From: Pseudomonas baltica
GTDB taxonomy: Bacteria > Pseudomonadota > Gammaproteobacteria > Pseudomonadales > Pseudomonadaceae
Reading direction: 5' to 3'
DNA: 64,000 bases
NCBI RefSeq assembly: GCF_031880315.1
Contig: NZ_CP134771.1
Span: 4,832,501 to 4,896,500, forward strand
Shown: piece by piece, positions 16,477 to 24,627 of the stretch
Layout: each line of letters begins with the position of its first letter
How positions within the stretch are numbered: the first letter of the stretch is position 1
Program-made: the position numbers and the translations under genes
The notes under the pieces: model-generated
Told to the model about the DNA's origin: nothing
Databases searched by the model: none
The model's input: the letters and a program-made list of their open reading frames with translations, nothing else

Positions 16477-17766
16477 TTATGGCAACTCGCGGCTGGCGTA
16501 AAACGCGCCAAGCACCTTGACCAGATGCGCCAGATCCTGGCTCCCGGCCAGTTCGCGGATCGAATGCATGGCGAAGGTCGGCAGGCCGATGTCCACGGTA
16601 CGTACGCCCAGATGGCTGGCGGTTATCGGGCCGATGGTCGAACCACAGCCCATGTCGCTGCGCACCACGAAGCTCTGCACCGGCACTTCTTCGGCCATGC
16701 ACAGGTGGCGGAAAAAGCCCGCCGTCTCGCTGTTGGTGGCATAGCGCTGGTTGCTGTTGACCTTGATCACCGGTCCGGCATTGAGTTTCGGGCCGTGGTT
16801 GCCATCGTGCTTGTCGGCGTAATTGGGGTGTATGCCGTGGGCGTTATCGGCCGACACCAGCAACGAGCGCTGAATGGTGCGCACATAGTCGTCACCGTCG
16901 GGCAGCAGGCGACCCAGGGTTTGTTCGAGCATCGGGCCATCGGCGCCACAGGCCGAGGCGGAGCCGACTTCTTCGTGGTCGGTGCAGATCAGCACGCAGG
17001 TCTCTTCGCCTTCGGCATTGAGCAGCGCCTGCAGGCCGGCATAGCACGACAGCAGGTTATCCAGGCGGGCGCCGGCGATGAACTCGCCGTGCAGGCCAAC
17101 GACTGCCGCGGATTGCGTGTCGTAGAAGCTCAGCTCGTAGTCCAGCACCACATCGGCGTTGAGGCCGTGTTCGCGCGCCAATTGCTCGGTAAGGATGGCG
17201 CGGAAATCGACACGCTCGTCACCGGCCACCTGGGCGAGGATCGGCGGCAATTCGGTCTGCTTGTTGATCGCCCAGCCGTCATTGGCCTCGCGGTTGAGGT
17301 GGATGGCCAGGTTGGGAATGATCGCAATGGGTGTCTTGAAGTCGATCAGCTGGCTTTCGACCTTGCCGTCGCGGCGGAAGGTCACTCGGCCGGCCAGCGA
17401 CAGGTCGCGGTCGAACCAGGGCGTCAGCAAGGCGCCGCCGTAGACTTCGACGCCCAGCTGGAAAAAGCCCTGACGTTGCAGTTCGGGCTGCGGCTTGACC
17501 CGCAGGCAGGGGCTGTCGGTGTGCGCGCCGACCAGGCGGATACCGCTGATCAGAGGCGAGTTGCGGCCCAGGCGGATGGCGATGATCGAGGAATCGTTGC
17601 GGGTCACGTAGTAGCGCCCGCCGGGCACGGTCTGCCAGCTGTCACGCTCGTCGAGGTGGTGATAGCCGGCGGCTTCGAGGCGCTGCACCAGGCTGGCGGT
17701 GGCATGGAAAGGCGTCGGCGAGGCCTTGAGGAATTCGATCAGGCCTTGGTTCAAAATGTCGTGCAT
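16477..17766 (-). CDS. apeB: M18 family aminopeptidase
   Basis: A 429-residue cytoplasmic zinc aminopeptidase, the usual length of Pseudomonas ApeB. M18 metal-site motifs are clear: [12 protein letters not shown] (His/Asp), CTDHEEVGS (Glu-Glu base and ligand) and [12 protein letters not shown], with a final His in FAMHSIRE. It removes acidic or neutral N-terminal residues from peptides. ATG at 17766 has CTGGAGCG upstream; the frame extending to 18009 crosses a REP element and is rejected. Confidence 0.92.
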   Translation of the reverse strand: MHDILNQGLIEFLKASPTPFHATASLVQRLEAAGYHHLDERDSWQTVPGGRYYVTRNDSSIIAIRLGRNSPLISGIRLVGAHTDSPCLRVKPQPELQRQGFFQLGVEVYGGALLTPWFDRDLSLAGRVTFRRDGKVESQLIDFKTPIAIIPNLAIHLNREANDGWAINKQTELPPILAQVAGDERVDFRAILTEQLAREHGLNADVVLDYELSFYDTQSAAVVGLHGEFIAGARLDNLLSCYAGLQALLNAEGEETCVLICTDHEEVGSASACGADGPMLEQTLGRLLPDGDDYVRTIQRSLLVSADNAHGIHPNYADKHDGNHGPKLNAGPVIKVNSNQRYATNSETAGFFRHLCMAEEVPVQSFVVRSDMGCGSTIGPITASHLGVRTVDIGLPTFAMHSIRELAGSQDLAHLVKVLGAFYASRELP

Positions 17767-17829
17767 GGTTCGCTCCAGACAGCAATGGCGCGAGTTTAAC
17801 GTATTGAGGCGGCGCTTGCTGCGTCTGTA

Positions 17830-17907
17830 CCGGCCTCTTCGCGAGCAAGCTCTGCTCCCACAGGTGTACGGCTCAGGTGGGAGCAAGGCTTGCCCGCGAA
17901 GAGGCCC
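17830..17907. repeat. REP doublet (REPIN)
   Basis: CCGGCCTCTTCGCGAGCAAGCTCTGCTCCCACAG and GTGGGAGCAAGGCTTGCCCGCGAAGAGGCC form an inverted pair between rluA and apeB, with outer arms GGCCTCTTCGCG/CGCGAAGAGGCC exact. Confidence 0.88.
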
Positions 17908-17927
17908 TGCAGGCCGACGCAGAACCC

Positions 17928-18563
17928 CTAGAACGGCGCGGGGCACTCGAAGCGCAAGCGCTCGCCGGTCACCGGATGAGTGAACCCCAGCATCGCCGCG
18001 TGCAGGCACAGGCGCGGGTAGGCCGTCAGCGCCTCGCCTTCGGCATACAGGCCATCGCCCAGCAGGGGATGGCCGATCGACAGCATATGCACCCGCAACT
18101 GGTGCGAGCGGCCGGTAATCGGAGTCAGTTCTACTCGGCTGTGAGTGCCCAAGCGCTCGATCACACGCCAGAACGTCAGCGCATGCTTACCGAATTCATG
18201 GTCCACCACGTGGCGGGGCTTGGTCGGCGGGTCGTAACGCAGCGGCAGGTCGATGCTGCCGCTGTCCAGCTCGGGTTGGCCCCAGCACAGCGCGGCGTAG
18301 GCTTTTTCGGTTTCGCGGTCATGAAACTGGCGCGACAGTTCGCGGTGGCTGTCCGGGTTGCGCGCCAGCAGGATGATGCCCGAGGTTTCCCAATCCAGCC
18401 GATGCACGATCAGCGCTTCGGGGTAGCCGTTTTCCTGCAGGCGGGTGATCAGGCAGTCCTTGTTGTCGTCGGCCCGACCCGGCACCGACAGCAACAGGGT
18501 CGGCTTGTTGACCACCAGAAACGCCGGGTCCTCGTGGATGATGCGGATGTTCGACAGCGGCAT
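17928..18563 (-). CDS. rluA: RluA-family pseudouridine synthase
   Basis: A 211-residue pseudouridine synthase. The catalytic motif [14 protein letters not shown] contains the essential Asp near residue 56; [22 protein letters not shown] is the conserved second block. No S4 domain is present, and the length fits RluA, which modifies U746 of 23S rRNA and U32 of some tRNAs. It is immediately upstream of minE in the order seen in P. aeruginosa (rluA-minE-minD-minC on one strand), which supports the assignment. Confidence 0.9.
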   Translation of the reverse strand: MPLSNIRIIHEDPAFLVVNKPTLLLSVPGRADDNKDCLITRLQENGYPEALIVHRLDWETSGIILLARNPDSHRELSRQFHDRETEKAYAALCWGQPELDSGSIDLPLRYDPPTKPRHVVDHEFGKHALTFWRVIERLGTHSRVELTPITGRSHQLRVHMLSIGHPLLGDGLYAEGEALTAYPRLCLHAAMLGFTHPVTGERLRFECPAPF

Positions 18564-18662
18564 GCTTTTGATATCTCTACAGGGCGCTAAAACAGCAACG
18601 GCGACTCGCGAGTACTCGATCGGGATCGAGGCTCGGAGCCGCCGTGGCCTGGTCCGGGTCGC

Positions 18663-18917
18663 TTAGCGATCGGGCAGGGTGATGTTGAGTTCCAGGATCG
18701 AGCAGCTGCCTTGGCTTTCCAGGGCGACCTGCACCTGATCGTTTTCGATGTTCACGTATTTGCGGATCACTTCTACCAGTTCCTTTTGCAAGGCTGGCAG
18801 GTAGTCCGGCGTTGTCCGTTGGCCACGCTCGTGCGCCACGATGATCTGCAGACGCTCTTTCGCTACCGACGCGGTATTACCCTTTTTGCGGTCCCGAAAG
18901 AAGTCAAAAATATTCAT
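18663..18917 (-). CDS. minE: Cell division topological specificity factor MinE
   Basis: An 84-residue MinE. The N-terminal anti-MinCD region starts [24 protein letters not shown], with the amphipathic membrane-targeting helix, followed by the beta-rich dimer domain ([18 protein letters not shown]). It stimulates MinD ATPase and drives pole-to-pole oscillation so the septum forms at mid-cell. Its start overlaps the minD stop by 4 bases (ATGA). Confidence 0.96.
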   Translation of the reverse strand: MNIFDFFRDRKKGNTASVAKERLQIIVAHERGQRTTPDYLPALQKELVEVIRKYVNIENDQVQVALESQGSCSILELNITLPDR

Positions 18918-19729
18918 TCACGACCTCCGAACAAACGCTCGATCCAGCCCTTCTTTTTCACATCGAGGAATCGATGCTCGACTTCCTTGCCCAGCAGGCG
19001 ATCCACGGCGTCGCTGTACGCCTGGCCTGCATCGCTTTGATCATCGAGAATCACCGGCACACCCGAGTTGGACGCCTTGAGTACCGCTTGCGATTCAGGG
19101 ATCACGCCGAGCAGGCGAATGGCCAGGATGTCCTTGACGTCTTCGACACCGAGCATCTCGCCTTTGCTGACGCGATCCGGATTGTAGCGGGTCAGCAGCA
19201 GGTGTTCCTTGATGGGATCCTCGCCTTTTTCGGCGCGACGAGACTTGCTGGCCAACAGGCCCAGCATGCGGTCCGAGTCACGTACCGAGGACACTTCGGG
19301 GTTGGTCACGACGATGGCTTCGTCGGCGAAGTACATGGCCAGGCTCGCACCTTTCTCGATACCGGCCGGCGAGTCGCAGATGACGAATTCGAAGTCGGCC
19401 TTGAGCTGATTCAGCACCTTCTCGACACCTTCGAGGGTCAGCGCGTCTTTGTCGCGCGTCTGGCTGGCGGCCAGGACATACAGGTTCTCGAGGCGTTTGT
19501 CTTTGATCAGGGCCTGGCTGAGAGTGGCTTCGTCATTGACCACGTTGACGAAGTCATACACCACACGGCGTTCGCAGCCCATGATCAGGTCGAGGTTACG
19601 CAGGCCGACGTCGAAGTCGACGATGACAGTCTTGTGGCCGCGCAGGGCCAGGCCAGTACCAATGGCGGCGCTGGAGGTGGTCTTACCCACACCACCTTTG
19701 CCGGATGTAACGACGAGAATCTTGGACAA
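18914..19729 (-). CDS. minD: Septum site-determining ATPase MinD
   Basis: A 271-residue ParA/MinD ATPase. The deviant Walker [15 protein letters not shown] is near residues 10-23, the Walker B-like segment [11 protein letters not shown] follows, and the C-terminal amphipathic membrane-targeting sequence ends [13 protein letters not shown]. It dimerises on the membrane with ATP, recruits MinC and is released by MinE. It is translationally coupled to minE and lies downstream of minC. Confidence 0.97.
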   Translation of the reverse strand: MSKILVVTSGKGGVGKTTSSAAIGTGLALRGHKTVIVDFDVGLRNLDLIMGCERRVVYDFVNVVNDEATLSQALIKDKRLENLYVLAASQTRDKDALTLEGVEKVLNQLKADFEFVICDSPAGIEKGASLAMYFADEAIVVTNPEVSSVRDSDRMLGLLASKSRRAEKGEDPIKEHLLLTRYNPDRVSKGEMLGVEDVKDILAIRLLGVIPESQAVLKASNSGVPVILDDQSDAGQAYSDAVDRLLGKEVEHRFLDVKKKGWIERLFGGRE

Positions 19730-19877
19730 GGTGTATCACCCCTAGAGAAAAAGGATTGCTAGTCCCGAAAACATGACTTGAAAAAGCACTTGGGCAGCGG
19801 CGCCGGACGGCATATCCGATCGAACCAGGCTGATGCCACTGCGCTTTTGATTATGCGTAAAAAGGCCGCAGTATCCG

Positions 19878-20600
19878 TTAAAGACGGGTGATGTTCAACA
19901 CATCTCCGGTCAAGCTGACTTGAACCGGCGAACCCCACAGCGGATCGCGGCGCAGGTCCTCGGAGACCTTGTATTGCCCGGCGATCGACAGCAATTCGGC
20001 GCCAAGATGCTGGCAGAAAATCCGCGCCTTGGTATCGCCCTTGATCCCCGCCAGCGCGCGGCCGCGCATTGGGCCGTAGACATGGATATTGCCATCGGCG
20101 AGAAGTTCCGCCCCGGAGCTCACCGAGGACACGACCACCAGGTCGCCGCCCTGGGCATAGATCTGCTGACCGCCACGTACCGGTGTGGTGATGACCTTGG
20201 TCGGCATGATCACCGGCTCGGGCGGTTTTTTCGGCGCCGGCGGTTCGTCCAGCGGCCGCTCGCGGGCGCCGGATGGCGGCAGCACGGGCAGGTCGATGGC
20301 GATAGCGGCGGCGATGTCCTCGATGCGGCTGGCGCGGATGGCCAGGGTACGCAGGCCATGTTGGCGGCACACGCGCATCAACCCGGGAAGGTCGATGGCC
20401 CCTTCGCCGGGCGGCAATTTGTCGAGTGCCAGCACCAGCGGCGTGTTACTGAAGAAATTGGGTGCCTGGGCCACTTTGGCCGCCAACTGGCGATCCAGTC
20501 CTTCGAGATTGTTCTGCGCCAACTCGAGCACCGTGATGGCCAGCATGCTGCCTTTCAACTGGAACACGGGTGTCGAGTCTTGGAATTCTGTTTGGCTCAT
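19878..20600 (-). CDS. minC: Septum site-determining protein MinC
   Basis: A 240-residue division inhibitor. The N-terminal FtsZ-antagonising domain runs from [15 protein letters not shown] to about residue 100; a Pro-rich linker ([11 protein letters not shown]) leads to the C-terminal beta-helix with [24 protein letters not shown] and [10 protein letters not shown], which binds MinD. ATG at 20600 ([11 protein letters not shown]) is the family start; an upstream in-frame ATG at 20669 is less likely. A 148-bp gap separates minC from minD. Confidence 0.94.
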   Translation of the reverse strand: MSQTEFQDSTPVFQLKGSMLAITVLELAQNNLEGLDRQLAAKVAQAPNFFSNTPLVLALDKLPPGEGAIDLPGLMRVCRQHGLRTLAIRASRIEDIAAAIAIDLPVLPPSGARERPLDEPPAPKKPPEPVIMPTKVITTPVRGGQQIYAQGGDLVVVSSVSSGAELLADGNIHVYGPMRGRALAGIKGDTKARIFCQHLGAELLSIAGQYKVSEDLRRDPLWGSPVQVSLTGDVLNITRL

Positions 20601-20723
20601 GGTCGGCAAGTCGCGCCTTGTTACGAAAAAAGTGCCGAGACTTATAGCGAGAACGCCTTCATGCCGCAACCCGCGATGAACCGATGTAGAATGCGCGGCC
20701 CGCTCCCAGCTCCGGAATTGTTA

Positions 20724-21659
20724 ATGGATCGCCCGCGTTTTCAGCGTTATTTTCTTCACCCGCGTTTTTGGCCGCTATGGCTGGGGCTTGGCCTGTTGTG
20801 GCTGGTGGTGCAGCTGCCGTACCGCACGTTGCTGCGCCTGGGCCGTTGCCTGGGGCGGATCATGCTGCTGGTGTCGGCCGAGCGGCGCAATGTGGCGGCG
20901 CGCAATCTGGAACTGTGCTTCCCGGAAATACCGTTGGTCGAAAGGCAACGGATGTTGAAAGAAAATCTGCAATCGACCGGCATCGCTTTCTTCGAAATGG
21001 CCATGGCCTGGTGGTGGCCAAAGGCCCGTCTGGCGCGCCTTGCCCACATCGAAGGGCTCGAACATCTGCGCGATGCCCAGGCGGACGGGCAGGGGGCAAT
21101 TCTCATGGCCTGCCACTTCACCACCCTGGAGATCGGCGCGGCGCTGCTGGGCCAGCGCCACACCATCGATGGCATGTACCGCGAGCACAAGAATCCGCTG
21201 TTCGATTACATCCAGCGCCGTGGGCGCGAGCGCCACAACCTCGATGCCCTGGCGGTGGAGCGTGAGGATGTGCGAGGGATGATCAAGCTGCTGCGCAAGG
21301 GCCGAGCGATCTGGTACGCGCCGGATCAAGACTACGGCGCCAAGCAGAGCGTGTTTGCGCCGCTGTTCGGCATCGAGGCCGCGACGGTCACGGCCACCAG
21401 CAATTTTGCACGCTTGGGCAAGGCGCGGGTCATCCCCTTCACGCAACAGCGTCTGCGCGATGGCAGTGGCTACCGCCTGGTGATTCATCCGCCGATGGAG
21501 GGTATTCCGGGGGAAAGCGAACTGGCGGATTGTGTGCGGATCAACCAGTGGGTTGAAGAAGTGATACGCGAGTGCCCTCAGCAGTACCTGTGGGCTCATC
21601 GACGCTTCAAGTCGCGTCCGCCCGGATCCGAGAAGCTGTACGACAAGCGCAAGCGCTAA
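20724..21659 (+). CDS. lpxL: Lipid A biosynthesis lauroyl acyltransferase
   Basis: A 311-residue inner-membrane acyltransferase of the LpxL/HtrB family. A single N-terminal helix (RFWPLWLGLGLLWLVVQLPY) anchors it; the catalytic HX4D/E motif is the His and Glu in ACHFTTLEIG near residue 131, and WYAPDQDYG is a conserved substrate block. It adds a secondary acyl chain to Kdo-lipid A or its precursor. It is divergent from minC, as in P. aeruginosa where the gene is called htrB. ATG at 20724 starts MDRPRFQRYFLHP. Confidence 0.93.
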   Translation: MDRPRFQRYFLHPRFWPLWLGLGLLWLVVQLPYRTLLRLGRCLGRIMLLVSAERRNVAARNLELCFPEIPLVERQRMLKENLQSTGIAFFEMAMAWWWPKARLARLAHIEGLEHLRDAQADGQGAILMACHFTTLEIGAALLGQRHTIDGMYREHKNPLFDYIQRRGRERHNLDALAVEREDVRGMIKLLRKGRAIWYAPDQDYGAKQSVFAPLFGIEAATVTATSNFARLGKARVIPFTQQRLRDGSGYRLVIHPPMEGIPGESELADCVRINQWVEEVIRECPQQYLWAHRRFKSRPPGSEKLYDKRKR

Positions 21660-21661
21660 AA

Positions 21662-21748
21662 AGCGTTCGCGGGCAAGCCTTGCTCCCACAGGTTGACGAC
21701 TCAAGATCAGCTAACACTGTGGGAGCAAAGCTTGCTCGCGAAGGGGCC
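21662..21748. repeat. REP doublet (REPIN)
   Basis: CGTTCGCGGGCAAGCCTTGCTCCCACAG and CTGTGGGAGCAAAGCTTGCTCGCGAA form an inverted pair just after the lpxL stop. Confidence 0.85.
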
Positions 21749-21763
21749 GCCAGACCCACACAA

Positions 21764-21799
21764 AAAAGGCCGGGCCTGTGTACACAGGTCCGGCCTTTT
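21764..21799. terminator. Bidirectional intrinsic terminator
   Basis: AAAAGGCCGG...CCGGCCTTTT, extended by CCTGTG/CACAGG, forms a stem of about 16 pairs with one mismatch between the convergent lpxL and MlaA genes. There is an A-run on one side and a T-run on the other, so it can serve both strands. Confidence 0.9.
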
Positions 21800-21816
21800 C
21801 AGTTACAGCCGTTTGA

Positions 21817-22593
21817 TCAGTCGGCGATCTGCAACTTGCGCGACTCGGTGTAGATGTAACGCACTTTTTCGTATTCGAACGGGGTATTCAGCGAACCGTA
21901 CCGGAAGTTGGTCTGGTAGCGGCGGTCAACCGTGCGCAGTACATAGAGCTCCGGGTGGTCACTGCTGACCTGCGAGACATTGAGGAAGTTGATCTGCGAT
22001 TCAGCCGCGAAGTCGAAGATCAAGCCGGTGGTGTCACGCACGTTCGAGGGGCCGAACGCTGGCAGCACCAGGTAAGGACCGGCCGGTACGCCGTAGTAGC
22101 CCAGGGTCTGCCCGAAGTCTTCCGGCTGGCGTTTGAGGCCCACGGCGGTCGCTGGGTCCCACAGGCCGAAGATGCCTACGGTGGTGTTCAGCAGCACGCG
22201 GCCAGTGGTGTCCAGCGAGCGGCCACCCTTGAACTGCAACAGGCTGTTGAGCAGGTTGCCGACGTCGCCGACGTTGTTGAAGAAGTTGCTCACACCGGTG
22301 CGCAGGAACCGTGGCGTGATGTAGGTATAGCCATTGACCGCCGGCAGCAGTACCCACTCGTCGAGCTTGTAGTTGAAGTGGTACAGGCGACGGTTCATCG
22401 ATTCCAGCGGGTCATACACGTTCAGTGCGGTCATGGTCGAACGCTCGAACTCGCGTTGGTCCAGACCGGGGTTGAACTTGAGCGCCTTGTTCGGTTCGGT
22501 AAAGCCGTCTGCATCGGTCGTGCGCGGTGCGTCGTCAGCGTGTGCCAGGCCTGCGCAAAGCAGCGTCGCGGCGAAGAGGAATTTTCTAGCCAC
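21817..22593 (-). CDS. MlaA/VacJ family outer-membrane lipid asymmetry protein
   Basis: A 258-residue MlaA/VacJ family protein. Core blocks are YDPLESMNRRLYHFNYKLDE, FFNNVGDVGNLLNSLLQ, LLNTTVGIFGLWDPA and DFGQTLGYYGVPAGPYLVLP. MlaA removes mislocalised phospholipids from the outer leaflet. The leader MARKFLFAATLLCAGLAHA has its only Cys preceded by Leu, not Gly/Ala/Ser, so it does not fit a lipobox; cleavage after AHA by signal peptidase I is likelier. Its start overlaps the upstream hydrolase gene by 8 bases. It may be a paralogue rather than the housekeeping MlaA. Confidence 0.88.
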   Translation of the reverse strand: MARKFLFAATLLCAGLAHADDAPRTTDADGFTEPNKALKFNPGLDQREFERSTMTALNVYDPLESMNRRLYHFNYKLDEWVLLPAVNGYTYITPRFLRTGVSNFFNNVGDVGNLLNSLLQFKGGRSLDTTGRVLLNTTVGIFGLWDPATAVGLKRQPEDFGQTLGYYGVPAGPYLVLPAFGPSNVRDTTGLIFDFAAESQINFLNVSQVSSDHPELYVLRTVDRRYQTNFRYGSLNTPFEYEKVRYIYTESRKLQIAD

Positions 22594-23884
22594 GGAAGAA
22601 CTCCAGAATAGCGTCGCTGTTGACGCGGTAGTTGATGTTGCCGCAATGGCCGCCGTACGGGAAAACCGTCAGGCGATCGCCAAAGGTAGTGCGCAGGAAG
22701 CCGAGGTCGCCAGGGCCGAGGATCACGTCGTCGGCATTGTGGAAAACGGCGAGTTTGTTGTTGTCGTGCAGGTAGTCCTTGAGGGCGTACAGGCTGACCT
22801 GGTTGACCAGTTGCAACACGCTGCCGCCATCGGTGCGGGCACGCCACATGGGGATGACCTGATCGGTCAGGTAGCAGTTGAAGTCGCACTGCAAGGCTTT
22901 ACGCATGTAGGGCGTCAGGCTGGTGCCTTCGGTGATCTTGGTCTTGGGCGGGGTAATCAGGCCGCGACGGTTGATCAGGTCGGAGGTAAAGGCGATATCG
23001 GCCGCCGAGAAGCGGAACGACGTGCCGATCAACATCGCCAGTTGCTCGTTGGAGAGGTGCTCCTTGGAGTTCTGGAAGTCGTAGATCAACGCATCGTTGA
23101 GGTCGATGTAGCCTTTGTCCTGGAAGTAACGGGTCAGTTTGGCCAGCATCAGTTCATAGAACGTGGTGCTGTTGTTGATGCCTTTGACCTGCGTCTGTAC
23201 CAGCTTGTCGAGGTTGGAGATCGACGTGTACAGGTTGACCGGCGGATTGAGCAGCAGGACTTTCTTGAAGTTGAAGCTGCGGCGCGTCTCGTCGAGCTTG
23301 CTGACGAAGGCCGCATCCAGTGCGCCCAGGCTGTAGCCAGTGAGGTAGTAATCGGTCACGGCCAGCTTGGGGTGCTGGGCACGCACGGCCTGCATGACAC
23401 GGTACAGGTCTTCGGCGTCTTCGCTGGTGACGCCGGGGGTGGCGAACCGCGAGGCGGCGCTCATGAAGTCATAGCTGGTGGGCGACGACAGTTGCACCAC
23501 GTTGTAGCCGGCCTGGTAGAACAGCTTCTTGAGAAACTCGTTGAGGCTGCTGGTATACGGGGCACCGGTACCGGCGATCAGGAAGATCAACGGTGCAGGG
23601 TGGTCCTGCTTGGCCAGGCGGTAGCGCAGTTTTTTCACGGCCCAGAAGTTGTCGGGCAGGATCTGCTCGCGCTCAGGGCGCAGGTTGAGGGTGTAATCGT
23701 CCTGATCGATGTCGCTGTCGGCCGGCAGCTTGGGGCGCAGGTCAGGCGGCGTCGAGGCGATCGTTGCCTCGAACGGGTTGTGCAGCGGATAGCCATAGGT
23801 GGCAGGATCGACATCCTTCGCCAACGCAGACGCACTCATTATGAGACCGCCCAGCAAGGCAGCGAAGCGCAATGATCGGAGCAT
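22586..23884 (-). CDS. Periplasmic alpha/beta-hydrolase fold protein
   Basis: A 432-residue exported protein. Signal peptide MLRSLRFAALLGGLIMSASALA is followed by KDVDP. The nucleophile elbow GYSLGA near residue 185, the upstream oxyanion-type LIFLIAGTGAPY, and a late GGHCGN with a candidate catalytic His support an alpha/beta-hydrolase fold. Homologues are sometimes labelled serine/threonine kinase in databases, for which I see no motif. It overlaps the MlaA gene by 8 bases, so a linked role at the envelope, perhaps on lipids, is inferred. Confidence 0.75.
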   Translation of the reverse strand: MLRSLRFAALLGGLIMSASALAKDVDPATYGYPLHNPFEATIASTPPDLRPKLPADSDIDQDDYTLNLRPEREQILPDNFWAVKKLRYRLAKQDHPAPLIFLIAGTGAPYTSSLNEFLKKLFYQAGYNVVQLSSPTSYDFMSAASRFATPGVTSEDAEDLYRVMQAVRAQHPKLAVTDYYLTGYSLGALDAAFVSKLDETRRSFNFKKVLLLNPPVNLYTSISNLDKLVQTQVKGINNSTTFYELMLAKLTRYFQDKGYIDLNDALIYDFQNSKEHLSNEQLAMLIGTSFRFSAADIAFTSDLINRRGLITPPKTKITEGTSLTPYMRKALQCDFNCYLTDQVIPMWRARTDGGSVLQLVNQVSLYALKDYLHDNNKLAVFHNADDVILGPGDLGFLRTTFGDRLTVFPYGGHCGNINYRVNSDAILEFFRG

Positions 23885-24125
23885 GAATTAATTCCCTGGA
23901 ACGGCAGATGCTGATTTTGATGTACGCAGGCTCAGACCATCTGGCTAATGGCAAGTTGCCAAGCGTTGCAATATTTAGTGCAAGAAAAGGGGGGGCGCGG
24001 GTACGACCCCCGCGCGCACGATACACCGAATAGGCAGGGCGCTGACAGCGTTCCAGCGGCTTTTGCTTGCAAGGCTGCTCAAGGTGATTATGCTGTGCGA
24101 CGATTTTCTCAGCCTGGAGTAGTGC

Positions 24126-24482
24126 ATGTCCCGTCGGATGCCCCTGTGGATTGGCCTGGCCCTGTTGTTGCTGTGGGTTCTGCTCAGCTATGGCGTGCGC
24201 TATGGGCTGATGGAGAGCACCCAGTGGGTGGCGGCCTGTGTCGACGATCCCGATCGTTGGCAGTGCCAGGCGCGCTCGCACCTTGGCCTGATCATCTATC
24301 TGGGCGCGATCGGCTGGTCTGCCCTGGGGTTCGCCGTGCTCGGCTTCGTGCTGCCAGGGCGGGTGGGCAAGTGGCTGGCGGGCCTCGGCCTGGTGGTCGG
24401 CGCGCCAGGGCTGGTGCTGTATAGCGCCAGCCTGTCGGTATTTGCGGTGGTCATCGCGGGATTACGTTTGGTTCGGCGCTGA
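24126..24482 (+). CDS. Small inner-membrane protein of unknown function
   Basis: A 118-residue hydrophobic protein with about three membrane helices: WIGLALLLLWVLLSYGV, then LIIYLGAIGWSALGFAVLGFVL, then WLAGLGLVVGAPGLVLYSASLSVFAVVIAGL. A loop with two cysteines (AACVDDPDRWQCQAR) lies between helices one and two, probably periplasmic and able to form a disulphide. No known domain recognised. It stands alone between a divergent hydrolase gene and a triple REP locus. Confidence 0.72.
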   Translation: MSRRMPLWIGLALLLLWVLLSYGVRYGLMESTQWVAACVDDPDRWQCQARSHLGLIIYLGAIGWSALGFAVLGFVLPGRVGKWLAGLGLVVGAPGLVLYSASLSVFAVVIAGLRLVRR

Positions 24483-24500
24483 TTTTTTCGCCATCGATGA

Positions 24501-24609
24501 TGGCCCCTTCGCGGGCAAGCCTTGCTCCCACAGGCGTGCATCTGTAGGAGCAAGGCTTGCCCCCACAGGCGTGCATCTGTAGGAGCAAGCCTTGCCCGCG
24601 AAGGGGCCC
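24501..24609. repeat. Triple REP locus with internal tandem duplication
   Basis: The outer arms GGCCCCTTCGCGGGCAAGCCTTGC and GCAAGCCTTGCCCGCGAAGGGGCC enclose an extra unit. A segment of about 35 bases beginning CCCACAGGCGTGCATCTGTAG occurs twice in tandem (from 24528 and from 24562), differing in one position (AAGGCTTGC versus AAGCCTTGC). It is the only three-unit REP element in the window. Confidence 0.88.
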
Positions 24610-24627
24610 CAACTGATTCAGCGCGTT

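Noticed and set aside
19920..20723. 268-residue upstream extension of the LpxL frame
   Set aside because: It is antisense to minC; acyltransferase homology starts at 20724.
22586..23884. Serine/threonine kinase label sometimes given to this family
   Set aside because: No kinase motifs (HRD, DFG) are present; the sequence shows a signal peptide and an alpha/beta-hydrolase nucleophile elbow.
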